Assembly (NCBI RefSeq): GCF_003116015.1
Contig: NZ_LGQZ01000167.1
Location: forward strand, 1-40,581
Origin: Azospirillum sp. TSO22-1
GTDB taxonomy: Bacteria; Pseudomonadota; Alphaproteobacteria; Azospirillales; Azospirillaceae
Direction of reading: 5' to 3'
Length of the DNA stretch: 40,581 bases
In this document: piece by piece, positions 9,201 through 16,923 of the stretch
Numbering within the stretch: position 1 is the first letter of the stretch
Layout of the letters: each line of letters begins with the position of its first letter
Translations under genes and position numbers: made by a program
The notes under the pieces: generated by a model
The model's database searches: none
Seen by the model: only the letters and a program-made list of their open reading frames with translations
What the model was told of the DNA's origin: nothing

Positions 9201-10553
9201 CTAGCCACCCTCGGGGACCCGGCGCGGGCGGCATTGTCTTCACGCCTCCTCGACCAGGAGGTGCTGGCGCCATGGATGCGCGTTTACGTTTCCCTAATGA
9301 CGAATGGACGGCCGCACACCACGACAACGGTCGCGGTTTTGGCGAGGTTCCATTTGTGCATCACGACGCTGCTGCGGGATCTCCTAGATCCGGTCAGGGC
9401 TCCAGCGGTCTATGCGCTTATGGAGCGCTTCCAGAGCGAGGGCTTGCTACGCGACCGTCACGTGGCCGCGTTGCGGGGAGCGCAGGCCCACGGACGCATG
9501 GACCTGCTGGCAGAACTCGTCGACCTGCACCGCATTGCCTTGACATATGTCACCAACAAGAAGGGTGGCGATCAGTTGCTGGCGGCGATGGTTGGGGAAG
9601 TGCAGGCGGTCCATCGCGAGGCGGACAGCCCGATCTACGCCCTGCTGACCGAACTCATTTCGGGCGGTGTCGATGCCGCGACCATTCAGGCTATCATGAA
9701 GCGGGCCGAGAACTCGCCTCCGGTTGGCACGCGTCCGCTTGATGAACTGCTGCGTGGCATCGTCGCCACCTCGGCGATTTCGCACGGCGTGGACGTGGAG
9801 CAGTTCAATAGCATGTTCTTCGCCGGATTGCCGTCGGACATCGCCGAGTACATCCAAGCCTCCTCGCGCGTCGGGCGCACTCATGTCGGCTTTTCGATGC
9901 TGATCCCGACGCCGCAGGCCCGGCGTGACCGCTATGTGGTCGAAGTGCACGCTGCCTTCCACCGCTTCCTAGAACGCATGATCGCCCCACCGGCAGTGGA
10001 ACGCTGGGCCGATCGCGCCATCCAGCGCGTCATCCCCAGCCTGTTCCAGAACTGGCTCGTCGGCTGTCTCTACCAACGTTCCTTTAAGGAGAAGCCGGAG
10101 GGCTCAAAGCACTTAGCGCGCCGCTTCTACCGGATCGAGGCGATCGTCAACGAGATGGCCGAACTCGGACGGGACGAATTCGTTCGTCGCGCGGTGGCGC
10201 ATATCGTGGACGCTATCGCGGTGGACGGCCCCCAGTGGCCGGCGGGCGACCCCGGCTACTACCGGAACATCGTTGCTCGCGAGGTGCAGAACATCGTCAA
10301 CGAGGTCGACAGCGGGAACTTCAACCAAGCCGAACTGCACCGCTTCTGGAAGGCCAGCCAAGCCCTGCCGTTCGCACCGATGACGTCGCTGCGCGACGTG
10401 GACCAAGGCGGGTTGATTGTTCCGGCCAGGCGCTCCGCCCGCGCCAGGCCGATCTCCAGCGATGAAATCAACGACATCATGGCGTTCATCCGCAACGGCG
10501 GCGATTCGGGTTCTGACGCCTCCGAGATGGACGATGACGAGGGGAGGGAGTAG
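6219..10553 (+). CDS. drmA: DISARM helicase DrmA
   Basis: A 1444-residue superfamily 2 helicase, the DNA-translocating core of DISARM, which in studied systems binds DNA together with DrmB. Motifs in order: Walker A TGGGKS (637-642), motif Ia IRYPLRLLTLQQSQ, a four-cysteine zinc cluster (C768, C771, C791, C797), the DExH box DEGH (906-909), SAT (959-961), and motif VI SSRVGRT (1215-1221) after ATSAISHGVDV. The acidic, low-complexity stretch around 180-225 is likely a linker in the long N-terminal region. The start ATG overlaps the upstream stop (ATGA), and drmB follows after five bases, so the genes are translationally coupled. All ATPase motifs are present, so the protein should be active. 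The DrmA name rests on length, motif layout and the neighbours drmB and drmC. Confidence 0.85.
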   Translation: MTPPAYPNRDEAIELKEAVVDALLGLTYARCAGEAEFGEVIYGALPSRKLVTGFLLPRFNAAGVDDTTDIRIAAHGMDFQVDRALAKFLVRPRLSVYVRLLPTADDLFSPDAARRWDLLPRTRLKPEIERAIVRRIRERMTATKPAEREGSAAYRERRNAITVDVMCNEFNIRLRDANDGNGDASPADDVAVGDGALDDGIVEGGEANAGAAQSTDAQEEAPAQENGIAERTARLTIGGSGHVIPDDLAVGEPTPFKWKRLEIATEPFEADLTDPNFGSHLDAYNERLVGWVTAAIANWTQTEEGRLWGWRKGLLKPSDYRDQTSWNGWLDQVRRRLPNPDPLDLNPGLVPFLDVDAAPDPFDPDRLNVRVALENQTSLPDPRQAVDREFGLFQTGVQVALPPGVLLQMSMERVKPSYHLAGYLSQPAIGVNGGVIHDVRTGDGLEVLDSTWMPRWVQPRIVPNDVPGVVVDYETLSTDAETGLDGLDVLVSAMEDWIDGPQGIVHLDPTEGIPPEDAAARDRERNRLDRDLRAWRDECAAIRRGALLLRRSRAVYVTDPAAPRAFPFRAWLALNRTFANAGRSKGHTTWRLFQMAFVVAHIPCLASRMPEFQGPDPEWNFYHPEHEGRATLLYFSTGGGKSEAFFGVLIFALFLDRLRGKRRGITALIRYPLRLLTLQQSQRLARTLTHAELVRRSIPDIAGTDCAPFEIGFWVGSSNTPNRTMSGSSVIDDLRSIPPVTDTRSEAALRTVPGYVERSLAYNKLPVCPFCGSQTVLRLFPAQANRLGIVCTNADDCAWNAAHAAPEALPFLLVDSDIYRRAPAVLLGTVDKLAMIGNHQSTINKITGMFGLARWYDPTSGLLESPDDPDTLREPPPRGLRRVRPAYDVDADEIFHDPFPSICIQDEGHLLEESLGTFSALFETTLTTWFRYLAGLLGNRVARVPGSGEPRMPKIIAASATVSDADRQIGTLYQKEVAQFPHPGPRLYRSFYARLATLGDPARAALSSRLLDQEVLAPWMRVYVSLMTNGRPHTTTTVAVLARFHLCITTLLRDLLDPVRAPAVYALMERFQSEGLLRDRHVAALRGAQAHGRMDLLAELVDLHRIALTYVTNKKGGDQLLAAMVGEVQAVHREADSPIYALLTELISGGVDAATIQAIMKRAENSPPVGTRPLDELLRGIVATSAISHGVDVEQFNSMFFAGLPSDIAEYIQASSRVGRTHVGFSMLIPTPQARRDRYVVEVHAAFHRFLERMIAPPAVERWADRAIQRVIPSLFQNWLVGCLYQRSFKEKPEGSKHLARRFYRIEAIVNEMAELGRDEFVRRAVAHIVDAIAVDGPQWPAGDPGYYRNIVAREVQNIVNEVDSGNFNQAELHRFWKASQALPFAPMTSLRDVDQGGLIVPARRSARARPISSDEINDIMAFIRNGGDSGSDASEMDDDEGRE

Positions 10554-10558
10554 CGGAA

Positions 10559-12823
10559 ATGGCCAAAGGTCCTTCCATGTCGCGCTCGCGCGGCCAGATC
10601 GCTTCGGTCTATGCGCCGGGTTCCTTCTTCACGTTCGAGGGCGGGCGCGGAGCCTGCGTGGCTGTTCCCGAAAGTGCCGAGCCCGCCGGGCTGCCCGCAC
10701 TTACCGAGACACAAATCTTCGAACAGATCCGCGAGTACGCCACGGTCTGGGAGACGCGCGCTCGGCGGCGCTCTGCCGACCGTGGTGGGCCGGGGCCCGA
10801 CGTACCAATCCGGCTGGCAGTCGACCGATCGCTGGTTGGTGTTGGCGGGCAACTCGACCTCAGTCGCGACCAATTCGTGTTCCTGGCACCGTCACTGATG
10901 GGCTATGTCCCTGAGCCGATGTCGTTCGTCTGCAAGACCTGTGGTCTTCTGGCGACGATCCCCGATGCATCCCAGTTCACCCGCCAGCGCGAGCAGATGT
11001 GCCAGGGCTGTCCTGAGCGCGCCCAAGGGAGGCCATGCTACGGCGGCTGGGAGCAGTTGGACGTTGTGTGGGTGCACTGGTCTGGCGGCTGGGACCCAAT
11101 CACACCGGCGCGACGCATCGTTACCCGAGAAGGACTAAAGACCGACGATCGCTGCCAAGTCTGCGATAGTCGTCGTTATCGATTGGTGCGTGGTGGACCG
11201 CAGTTCTCAGATTGGTACTTCGAATGTACCAATCCGGCGTGCCGGACCAGACGCGAGATGATTCAACAGGATCACGACACTCTCAAGGAAATCGGTGCTG
11301 ACGTGGTCGCGAGCGCCAATGGGCACGTCCGCAAAGAGGTCAACATGGAGCCGACGTCCTACCGCGCGTCGGTGGCCTACTACGTTCACGGCGACCGTCT
11401 CTTGGTGTTTACGGAGAACCGGTGGATCGACCTGCTGCGGGCAGAGCAGCAGACGAACCTCTATGGCTTCCTGCTTGAGCAGTTCAACTACCCGGTCCGC
11501 CCACTCAGCGATGCAGAGAAGGTTGAGATCCTGCGCCAGAAGGGGCGCGAGCATGAGTGGACTTCCTACCAATCCATCGCTCGGGCCGTCGCAGATCTTG
11601 AGGGCAAGCCCGGCATGGAGGCGACCGTGGAAGGGCTGCGGAACGCCATGCGCACAAATGAGGAAAACTGGGCGGAGGACTTCGACGTCGCGCGCGCTGA
11701 TGTGCCACTGCTGCGCAACCAAGTCATCGGTCGTATCGACGCGGTCCGCTTTATCAAGCGGTACGATCCGATGCGTCTGGCGGTCGAGCACAAGACTTTG
11801 GAATTCGAGCGCATTCTCACCACCGCCACCGGGCGGGGCGGCCGACGCATCAGCACGCGCGTCGACGCCCCCGACGAGCATCTGCTCCCGGACGGAATGA
11901 CGGCGCCGCAGGTCGAGATCATGAACCGCGAAACCCGGCGCCGGCTCGACGCGATCGGCATCGAGGATATGCGGCTCGTGAGGGAATTCGAGATCTGCGA
12001 ATACTCCTTCGGGTTCACGAGGACGTCGCCTTACCCGACGACCGAACGGATGCAGATCGAAATGCCGGTCCGACTCAACCTGTTCCAGAAGGTGCAGACG
12101 CCGGGGCCGGGCGGCGCGCGGCATCCGATCTACGCACAGCGCCAGTCGAACGAGGCGTTCTACGTGCGCCTCAAAGAACCCCTGGTTTGCGATTGGTTGG
12201 AGCGCAATGACGTCGGCGTGGCTTTGGCGCCGGGGCAACGCCTGGGCGGTCCGCTCATCGAGCGGTTCATCCCTGAGAACTTCACCCGCTTCGTCGATGC
12301 CTACCGCAAAGAGGATAGCGTCCCGCGTGATCCCTACGCCTACGTGTTCAGCCTGCTGCACACGCTGTCACATGCGATGATCGAGGTGATGGCGGAACTG
12401 AGCGGCCTGGACCAGGGATCGTTTGGTGAACACCTGTTCGTACCCGACCTCGCATTCGTCGTGTACCGACGCGGCATGACCATGGACCTTGGCAACCTTT
12501 CGGCCATGTGGCGAAACTACTCGTCGGTCACGGTCGGCAACCAAGTGATTGAGACACTTGTTCACCCCTCAGCCCTACGTTGCGGTACCGGGTCGCTCTG
12601 TAACAAGCGCGGCGGAGCATGTCCGGATTGCATCATGATCCCCGAGACCTCGTGCCTGTGCGGCAACAACCTGCTGAGTCGCTCCTTCCTGGGTGGGCGT
12701 GGCGTTCCGCACTGGGACCAGGACAAGACGACGCTGGCCGGTTACTACGAAGTTGCCCAAGCCGCTCTTGCCGCCGCGAGTCCGGCCTGCGGTTTGCCAC
12801 CGGGCGGGGGAATGGGGCTGTGA
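10559..12823 (+). CDS. drmB: DISARM protein DrmB (DUF1998)
   Basis: A 754-residue protein with a C-terminal DUF1998 domain, the partner of DrmA in DISARM. The N-terminal half has cysteine pairs suited to zinc binding: C125/C128 with C148/C151, and C199/C202 with C223/C228. DUF1998 features include LHTLSHAMIE (H601, H605), the strand LAFVVYRRG, and a cysteine-rich end starting CGTGSLC at C675 and continuing through CPDC and CLCG, which probably holds one or two zinc ions. The gene has a strong ribosome site (GGGGAGGGAG) lying inside the end of drmA. It overlaps drmC by four bases (GTGA). In known systems DrmB helps DrmA sense and load on DNA; that role is transferred by family. Confidence 0.85.
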   Translation: MAKGPSMSRSRGQIASVYAPGSFFTFEGGRGACVAVPESAEPAGLPALTETQIFEQIREYATVWETRARRRSADRGGPGPDVPIRLAVDRSLVGVGGQLDLSRDQFVFLAPSLMGYVPEPMSFVCKTCGLLATIPDASQFTRQREQMCQGCPERAQGRPCYGGWEQLDVVWVHWSGGWDPITPARRIVTREGLKTDDRCQVCDSRRYRLVRGGPQFSDWYFECTNPACRTRREMIQQDHDTLKEIGADVVASANGHVRKEVNMEPTSYRASVAYYVHGDRLLVFTENRWIDLLRAEQQTNLYGFLLEQFNYPVRPLSDAEKVEILRQKGREHEWTSYQSIARAVADLEGKPGMEATVEGLRNAMRTNEENWAEDFDVARADVPLLRNQVIGRIDAVRFIKRYDPMRLAVEHKTLEFERILTTATGRGGRRISTRVDAPDEHLLPDGMTAPQVEIMNRETRRRLDAIGIEDMRLVREFEICEYSFGFTRTSPYPTTERMQIEMPVRLNLFQKVQTPGPGGARHPIYAQRQSNEAFYVRLKEPLVCDWLERNDVGVALAPGQRLGGPLIERFIPENFTRFVDAYRKEDSVPRDPYAYVFSLLHTLSHAMIEVMAELSGLDQGSFGEHLFVPDLAFVVYRRGMTMDLGNLSAMWRNYSSVTVGNQVIETLVHPSALRCGTGSLCNKRGGACPDCIMIPETSCLCGNNLLSRSFLGGRGVPHWDQDKTTLAGYYEVAQAALAAASPACGLPPGGGMGL

Positions 12824-13668
12824 CCGCCGCCACACCGCCCGGCCTGCTGACTGCGCTCGGAGCGAACCTGCGCATCGCCTGGCTTGCTGCCACGGTGGTT
12901 GCCAGCCGTCCGGGGCGCTTCCTCGACCTGGAGGACTTTCGCGCTGGCGGCGTCGCAGTTCCCCTGCAGGGCGCGCTTCCCGACGTCCTGGCCATTTTCG
13001 TCCGCTATGGTTGGGTTGCGGCGACCGGCCCCTGGCAGTGGCGGTCACTCGGCTCCATGCCGGCAGAACTGCCATTGCTGCTCCGCGGAGCCGCCGACAT
13101 GGCCGCTTTGCCCCGGCATGACGACGAGCCCGCTGTTGTCTTGACGCGGCCGGGCAGGGAGTCAGCGCTCGTTCGGGCACTCGATCAGTCCGGCCCAGTC
13201 GTGGCTCGCCTCCACGACACCGACAACGTATTCGGCGACATTGCCCGGAAGGCGGAACGATTCTTCGGGGTTGCCATGCCGTTCGTAAACGAGGCGGGGG
13301 CCGCGTGGATCGCCGAACTCTTCGCACTCACGGCGGGTATGGATCCGATGAAGGCGGCCCGCCTGCTTGTCGTCCGAGACTGGCCCGTAGTGTCCATCCG
13401 GTTCGCCGCAGTCCTCCCTGGACTGAAAGCGCTCGGGGTCGAGATCGTCGACTACATGCTGCACGACGCAGACGGTTCCGGATTCGAGACGTTCCACGCG
13501 AAGATCGTGCTTGCCGATGAGGACTATGCCTACGTCGGCAGCGCCAACACCTGGACAGGACCACGCCCATCCATGGAGACCGGTGTACGCATTGGTGGGC
13601 GGGCTGCCCGCGACGTGGCTGTGGTCTTGCGAGCCATGCAGCGGGTCTCAAAACCAATCACCCCTTAA
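12820..13668 (+). CDS. drmC: DISARM PLD-family protein DrmC
   Basis: A 282-residue phospholipase D-superfamily protein, the putative nuclease of DISARM. A single HKD motif is visible: H226-x-K228-x4-D233, followed by GSAN at 240-243. One HKD motif per chain implies that the active site forms in a dimer, as in Nuc/BfiI-type nucleases. I chose GTG 12820 because it overlaps the drmB stop as GTGA and follows a G-rich ribosome site; the open frame extends further upstream inside drmB, but those residues would be drmB antisense-frame noise. The stop is followed directly by a palindrome. In published systems DrmC was not always needed for protection, so its role here is uncertain. Confidence 0.8.
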   Translation: MTAATPPGLLTALGANLRIAWLAATVVASRPGRFLDLEDFRAGGVAVPLQGALPDVLAIFVRYGWVAATGPWQWRSLGSMPAELPLLLRGAADMAALPRHDDEPAVVLTRPGRESALVRALDQSGPVVARLHDTDNVFGDIARKAERFFGVAMPFVNEAGAAWIAELFALTAGMDPMKAARLLVVRDWPVVSIRFAAVLPGLKALGVEIVDYMLHDADGSGFETFHAKIVLADEDYAYVGSANTWTGPRPSMETGVRIGGRAARDVAVVLRAMQRVSKPITP

Positions 13669-13721
13669 TTCGGAACAGTATCCGAACGGTACTGACACCA
13701 GACTTCGAGAGGCTCTACAAT
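13669..13721 (+). promoter_or_regulatory. Promoter and overlapping operator-like palindromes for the HNH gene
   Basis: A good sigma-70 promoter is visible: CTGACA at 13692-13697, an 18-base spacer and TACAAT at 13716-13721, 25 bases before the HNH start. Two interlocking inverted repeats precede and overlap it: TTCGGA-N6-TCCGAA (13669-13686) and CAGTA-N9-TACTG (13676-13694). The second runs into the -35 box, where a bound repressor would block transcription. The HNH gene therefore probably has its own switch, apart from read-through from the DISARM-type operon. Confidence 0.55.
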
Positions 13722-13745
13722 CACCGCGCGAGAAATCTTGGGGGA

Positions 13746-14852
13746 ATGATGCCGGGCATCCACGATCTCACCGTTGCGGACATCAGGAAGGTCTTGACGC
13801 GGTTCAGGACGATCGGCCGCAAGCGTTTCCTCGCTGAATACAAAGAGGCGAGGGCTGATGGGGCATCCAGCCACTTCGTGCTCTGGTCAGGTCGTCTCTA
13901 CGACCTAAAGGCCGTGGTGTACGCGGCTTACTTCGAGCGCTTTAATACACCGCTACGCGAAAGCCCGCATTCGCGAGTAATGCAGGATGCATTGTTGTCG
14001 CTCGCCGACGGCTCCGTGCAGACCTACTACGTTCCGCACCTGAAGACCGTCCAGATTCCCGAGGGAGACAACGGCTTCCGTACCGTTCTTCCGAACGAGT
14101 TGGTCAATAAGGAACACTTCCATCGTGTTCGTGACTTCGGACATGGGACGGCAGAGACTGACGACCAGAACGTATTCCTGGAACGGTTGGATGAGATCGT
14201 CGTTGCCACAGGAAATCCGCGTGTGCCGTGGATCTTTCGCGAAGCGAGTGGCGGTATCCGTAAGATCGACAAGGGCCGCGCGAGGTTCACACTCAATGGC
14301 TGGCGTGCGTGGACCCCGCTCGAACTCGAAGCCGACGACTACCTGACGAGCATCGTTGTGGGAGAGGCGGAGGGATCGGCCCTAGAAACCGGCGACGCCG
14401 CAGCCGATGGGCTGGGAACAGTCGAGCGGCAGAAGGCAACAGGATTGCGGAGACCTGAACAGGAGCGCTTCCGCAACATGATGCTCACACACTACCGGAA
14501 CAGATGCGCCGTAACTGGTGCTGCCACAAGGTCTGCCCTCGACGCGGCGCATATCCGAAGCCTCGAAGGTCAGGACGACAACGGCTCCGACAATGGAATT
14601 CTGCTGCGCACGGACGTCCACCGGCTGTTCGACCAACACATGATCACGTTGTCGGTCGATGGGCTATGGATCGAGGTGAGTCCATCCTTGATTGACCCCC
14701 ATTACGCCTTCTTGAGCGGTGCGTCGGTGTCACGCCCTTTCATCGGAGCGCCCCCCTCGCGAGAAAAGATCGCTGAACGTCGTCGGCAGTTTCACAAGGC
14801 GGAGCGGAAGCGCAAAACTAGTGCAGCGAAACTCCTCCACTCACCCAAATAG
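13746..14852 (+). CDS. HNH endonuclease with ScoMcrA-like N-terminal head domain
   Basis: A 368-residue putative restriction endonuclease. The N-terminal 65 residues (VLTRFRTIGRKRFL, then WSGRLYDLKAVVYAA) resemble the head domain of ScoMcrA-like, modification-dependent enzymes. The middle (residues about 95-215) is of unknown fold. The C-terminal part is an HNH_2-type nuclease: CAVTG at 254-258, AAHI with H269, then NGILLRTDVHRLFD carrying N283 and H292. All three nuclease residues are present. It lies 77 bases after drmC on the same strand, with a promoter and palindromes of its own. A modification-dependent or self-standing restriction role that adds to the DISARM-type system is likely but inferred. 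Two adjacent ATGs (13746, 13749) are possible starts; the second is better spaced from GGGGG. Confidence 0.75.
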   Translation: MMPGIHDLTVADIRKVLTRFRTIGRKRFLAEYKEARADGASSHFVLWSGRLYDLKAVVYAAYFERFNTPLRESPHSRVMQDALLSLADGSVQTYYVPHLKTVQIPEGDNGFRTVLPNELVNKEHFHRVRDFGHGTAETDDQNVFLERLDEIVVATGNPRVPWIFREASGGIRKIDKGRARFTLNGWRAWTPLELEADDYLTSIVVGEAEGSALETGDAAADGLGTVERQKATGLRRPEQERFRNMMLTHYRNRCAVTGAATRSALDAAHIRSLEGQDDNGSDNGILLRTDVHRLFDQHMITLSVDGLWIEVSPSLIDPHYAFLSGASVSRPFIGAPPSREKIAERRRQFHKAERKRKTSAAKLLHSPK

Positions 14853-14856
14853 GCAT

Positions 14857-14885
14857 GCTTTTCCCGCACGCGCGGGGGTGAACGC
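14857..14885 (+). repeat. Single type I-E CRISPR-repeat-like unit
   Basis: A 29-base sequence five bases after the HNH stop matches the general type I-E repeat (as I remember it) at about 23 of 29 positions. It has the stem core CCCGCACGCGCGGGG and the 3' tail GTGAAC. No second copy lies one repeat-spacer period (about 61 bases) downstream or elsewhere nearby, and no cas gene is in the window. It may be a relic repeat, or simply a short hairpin ending the HNH transcript. Confidence 0.35.
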
Positions 14886-15077
14886 TGCTCCTCAACCACG
14901 GGGGCGGGGGCGGTGATCAGTGACGACCTGTCGCAGGTGGTGAGCCCCACACAAAGGCACCACACAATTCACGCGGCTGCATTCGCTAAGTTATTGAGAA
15001 ATCTTGATGAACTGACGAGAATGCCCCCTCACCTAGGGGGCGACGCACCTTCAGGATGAGGCAGGGCCATCCGGAAT
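14886..15077. other. Gene-free stretch with two short hairpins
   Basis: No gene is visible between the HNH gene and the integrase. Two small inverted repeats are present: ACCTG-TCG-CAGGT at 14926-14938 and GCCCCCT-CACCT-AGGGGGC at 15023-15041. Neither is followed by a T-run. The second could be a weak terminator or a protein site. Confidence 0.4.
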
Positions 15078-15129
15078 CAAAAGAGCAACCGGCCTGTCTT
15101 TCCAGGGGGATGGATGCCCGAGGCCGGTT
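15078..15129 (-). terminator. Intrinsic terminator of the integrase gene
   Basis: AACCGGCCT (15087-15095) and AGGCCGGTT (15121-15129) form a perfect 9-bp stem. Read on the minus strand, the stem is followed by GCTCTTTTGATT. It begins nine bases after the integrase stop. The 25-base loop is long, so efficiency is uncertain. Confidence 0.5.
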
Positions 15130-15137
15130 CGACGCGA

Positions 15138-16691
15138 TTATCGAAAAAGGTAAAGGTGCGTCAGGTCCACCGGCGATCTGACGCTCTCGGCCACAAGCCG
15201 GGCCTCGTCAGGAGCCAGATCGCGCCCATACCCGTCGCCGACGGCTTCGCCTTCGTGACCGAACACCTTGTTCATGATCTCGTCCCCCAACTTGGCAGCG
15301 CGGAGTTGCTGACGGAAGTTGTGACGTAGGCTGTAGGCGACAATTGCCGGATCATCCAGACCGATGTCGTCCATGTAGCGGTTGAGCCACTTCGACCAGT
15401 CTGCCGAGGCATTAGGCCCCTCGACCATCCCGCGCCCACGCCGCACCTGTTCGGCGGACCACCGCTCGATGCCGAGGCGCCGCAGTTCGGGCAGCACCGG
15501 CACCAGCCGGGCGCCAGCGCTCGTCTTGGTCGCGTGCCTAAAATCTAGGCATAACGTTCCGCCAACATCGGCCAGCGTGGACGGCATCGATGCGATCTCC
15601 TCGGTTCGCGCACCACTCAGAAGTGCGATCAGGAAAAACCAAAAGGGCTCATCCCGGTAGACTTCGCGACCGGGTGTCGAGCGGCGGGATCGAGTCTTGC
15701 AACCGACGAAGAGCGGTGAGTCGTAGAGCCGTGCCAGTTCCGCAGGCGTCAACGCTCGCCGTGCCGCGCGCCCGTCACGCTCTTCGCGAGTTTCGGAACG
15801 CGGTTGTACGCCGTCAGCCGGATTCGAGGGAATGAGCCCAGCACCTGCCGCCCAGCCGAAGAGCCCCTTCAGATGGCTCAGCATTTTGATGATGCTGGAC
15901 CGCGCCATGTGTGTGCGACCGACCCTGTTGATGGGACGGTCCCGGAGGTGGTCCGCGAACGCCTTCATGTCGGCTTTCGTTACTTCTGCCAGGGGCTTCC
16001 GCCCGATCAACTGCTCACACTCCCGGAAAGCCTGCAGATGGCTCACCTTGGCCGATGCGCCGATGGACGGGCGGTCAGCGAAGAACCTATCGATGATGTC
16101 CGGCCACGGTTGCCCCGATTCCGCCGGCAGTGCCGGTACCACCGGTCCTGCGACCGTGGCCGGCGGTGCCGCTTCAAGGCGCGCCACGGCGTCCGCGAGG
16201 CGCCGATAGCGCGCATCATCCAGCACGATCCGGGCCGCCTCAGCGTCAGCGTCGCTGATCGCCGTTGCCGCCGCGCTCAGCCGCGCGCGCTCGGATTCGA
16301 CGGCCATGGCCTCGACCCGCGTCGCCGCAACTTCCGATTGGGCCTCTGCGTTGAGCGTCTTCATCCGCCGCTGCAGCGCTGCCCTGACCTGCGGCGGCAT
16401 CAGCGCGACGGCTTCGGGCGACACGTCGACGGTCCATACCTGCTCATCCAGCAGGGTGTTGAGATCGTCCAGGGTCGTGATCTGTAGCCGCTCCGTCACC
16501 GTCCGAATCTCCGCAAAAGCCCTCTGAATGGAGGATAGCCGTTCGCCGGCTATGACGCGCGCATCTTCCACGCGGCTCGTACCGAGCGTGCGGGTCACGT
16601 GTGTTTTGCCTAATACGGGGACGATTTCAGCCGGAACACGCGCGCGCACAAAGAATGCGCGCCGCCGCTGGATCACGAAAGAAGGTAACAC
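15138..16691 (-). CDS. Tyrosine recombinase / site-specific integrase
   Basis: A 517-residue phage-type integrase that should insert and excise the island at the neighbouring tRNA-Glu. The first 60 residues (FVIQRRRAFFVRARVP, then TRTLGTS) look like the N-terminal DUF6538-type domain. A long helical region (about 90-190) precedes the core-binding domain. The catalytic set is complete: R362 (GARTEEI), K389 (TKTSAG), H457 and R460 (RHNFR), H479 (FGHE) and the nucleophile Y488 (DGYG). The gene is read away from the tRNA 3' end, which lies 92 bases from its start; this is the usual layout for tRNA-targeting islands. No excisionase gene is recognised nearby. The integrase appears functional, unlike the recombinases at the left edge. 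Confidence 0.9.
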   Translation of the reverse strand: MLPSFVIQRRRAFFVRARVPAEIVPVLGKTHVTRTLGTSRVEDARVIAGERLSSIQRAFAEIRTVTERLQITTLDDLNTLLDEQVWTVDVSPEAVALMPPQVRAALQRRMKTLNAEAQSEVAATRVEAMAVESERARLSAAATAISDADAEAARIVLDDARYRRLADAVARLEAAPPATVAGPVVPALPAESGQPWPDIIDRFFADRPSIGASAKVSHLQAFRECEQLIGRKPLAEVTKADMKAFADHLRDRPINRVGRTHMARSSIIKMLSHLKGLFGWAAGAGLIPSNPADGVQPRSETREERDGRAARRALTPAELARLYDSPLFVGCKTRSRRSTPGREVYRDEPFWFFLIALLSGARTEEIASMPSTLADVGGTLCLDFRHATKTSAGARLVPVLPELRRLGIERWSAEQVRRGRGMVEGPNASADWSKWLNRYMDDIGLDDPAIVAYSLRHNFRQQLRAAKLGDEIMNKVFGHEGEAVGDGYGRDLAPDEARLVAESVRSPVDLTHLYLFR

Positions 16692-16782
16692 GCTTGACCT
16701 CCGACGTGTGTATCACAGGCGTGCATCACACGGTTCGGAGCGGTCTGGATTTTCCTAGCAAGATCAATGACTTGCTGGGAAA

Positions 16783-16804
16783 TGGCGTCCCCAAGGGGAT
16801 TCGA
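16783..16804. other. Presumed island attachment site (tRNA-Glu 3' end)
   Basis: Integrases beside a tRNA commonly recombine within its T-arm and 3' end. The integrase start 92 bases away and its orientation support this end as one att junction. I saw no second copy of this 3' end in the left 16 kb, so the other junction must lie outside the window or be lost. The exact crossover core cannot be fixed from one junction. Confidence 0.45.
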
Positions 16805-16858
16805 ACCCCTGTCGCCGCCGTGAAAGGGCGGTGTCCTAGGCCTCTAGACGATGGGGAC
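16783..16858 (-). tRNA. tRNA-Glu (anticodon TTC)
   Basis: A full cloverleaf reads on the minus strand. The acceptor stem is GTCCCCA with TGGGGAC. The anticodon stem CCGCC/GGCGG carries the loop CTTTCAC, so the anticodon is TTC at 16822-16824. The T arm is AGGGG-TTCGAAT-CCCCT. CCA is encoded (16783-16785), with discriminator G at 16786. The gene is intact, so the island insertion rebuilt its 3' end. Confidence 0.95.
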
Positions 16859-16923
16859 CGCGTGGACGGGCAGAGAACTAACGGCCGACGGGCCGGAAAT
16901 CAAGGAGAGAATTCACCTTTCCA

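Noticed and set aside
12619..12819. Upstream extension of drmC within drmB
   Set aside because: GTG 12820 overlaps the drmB stop in the usual coupled way, and the extension is the out-of-frame reading of the conserved DrmB cysteine region.
14886..15077. CRISPR array after the HNH gene
   Set aside because: Only one repeat-like unit is present; no second copy lies at repeat-spacer distance and no cas gene is in the window.
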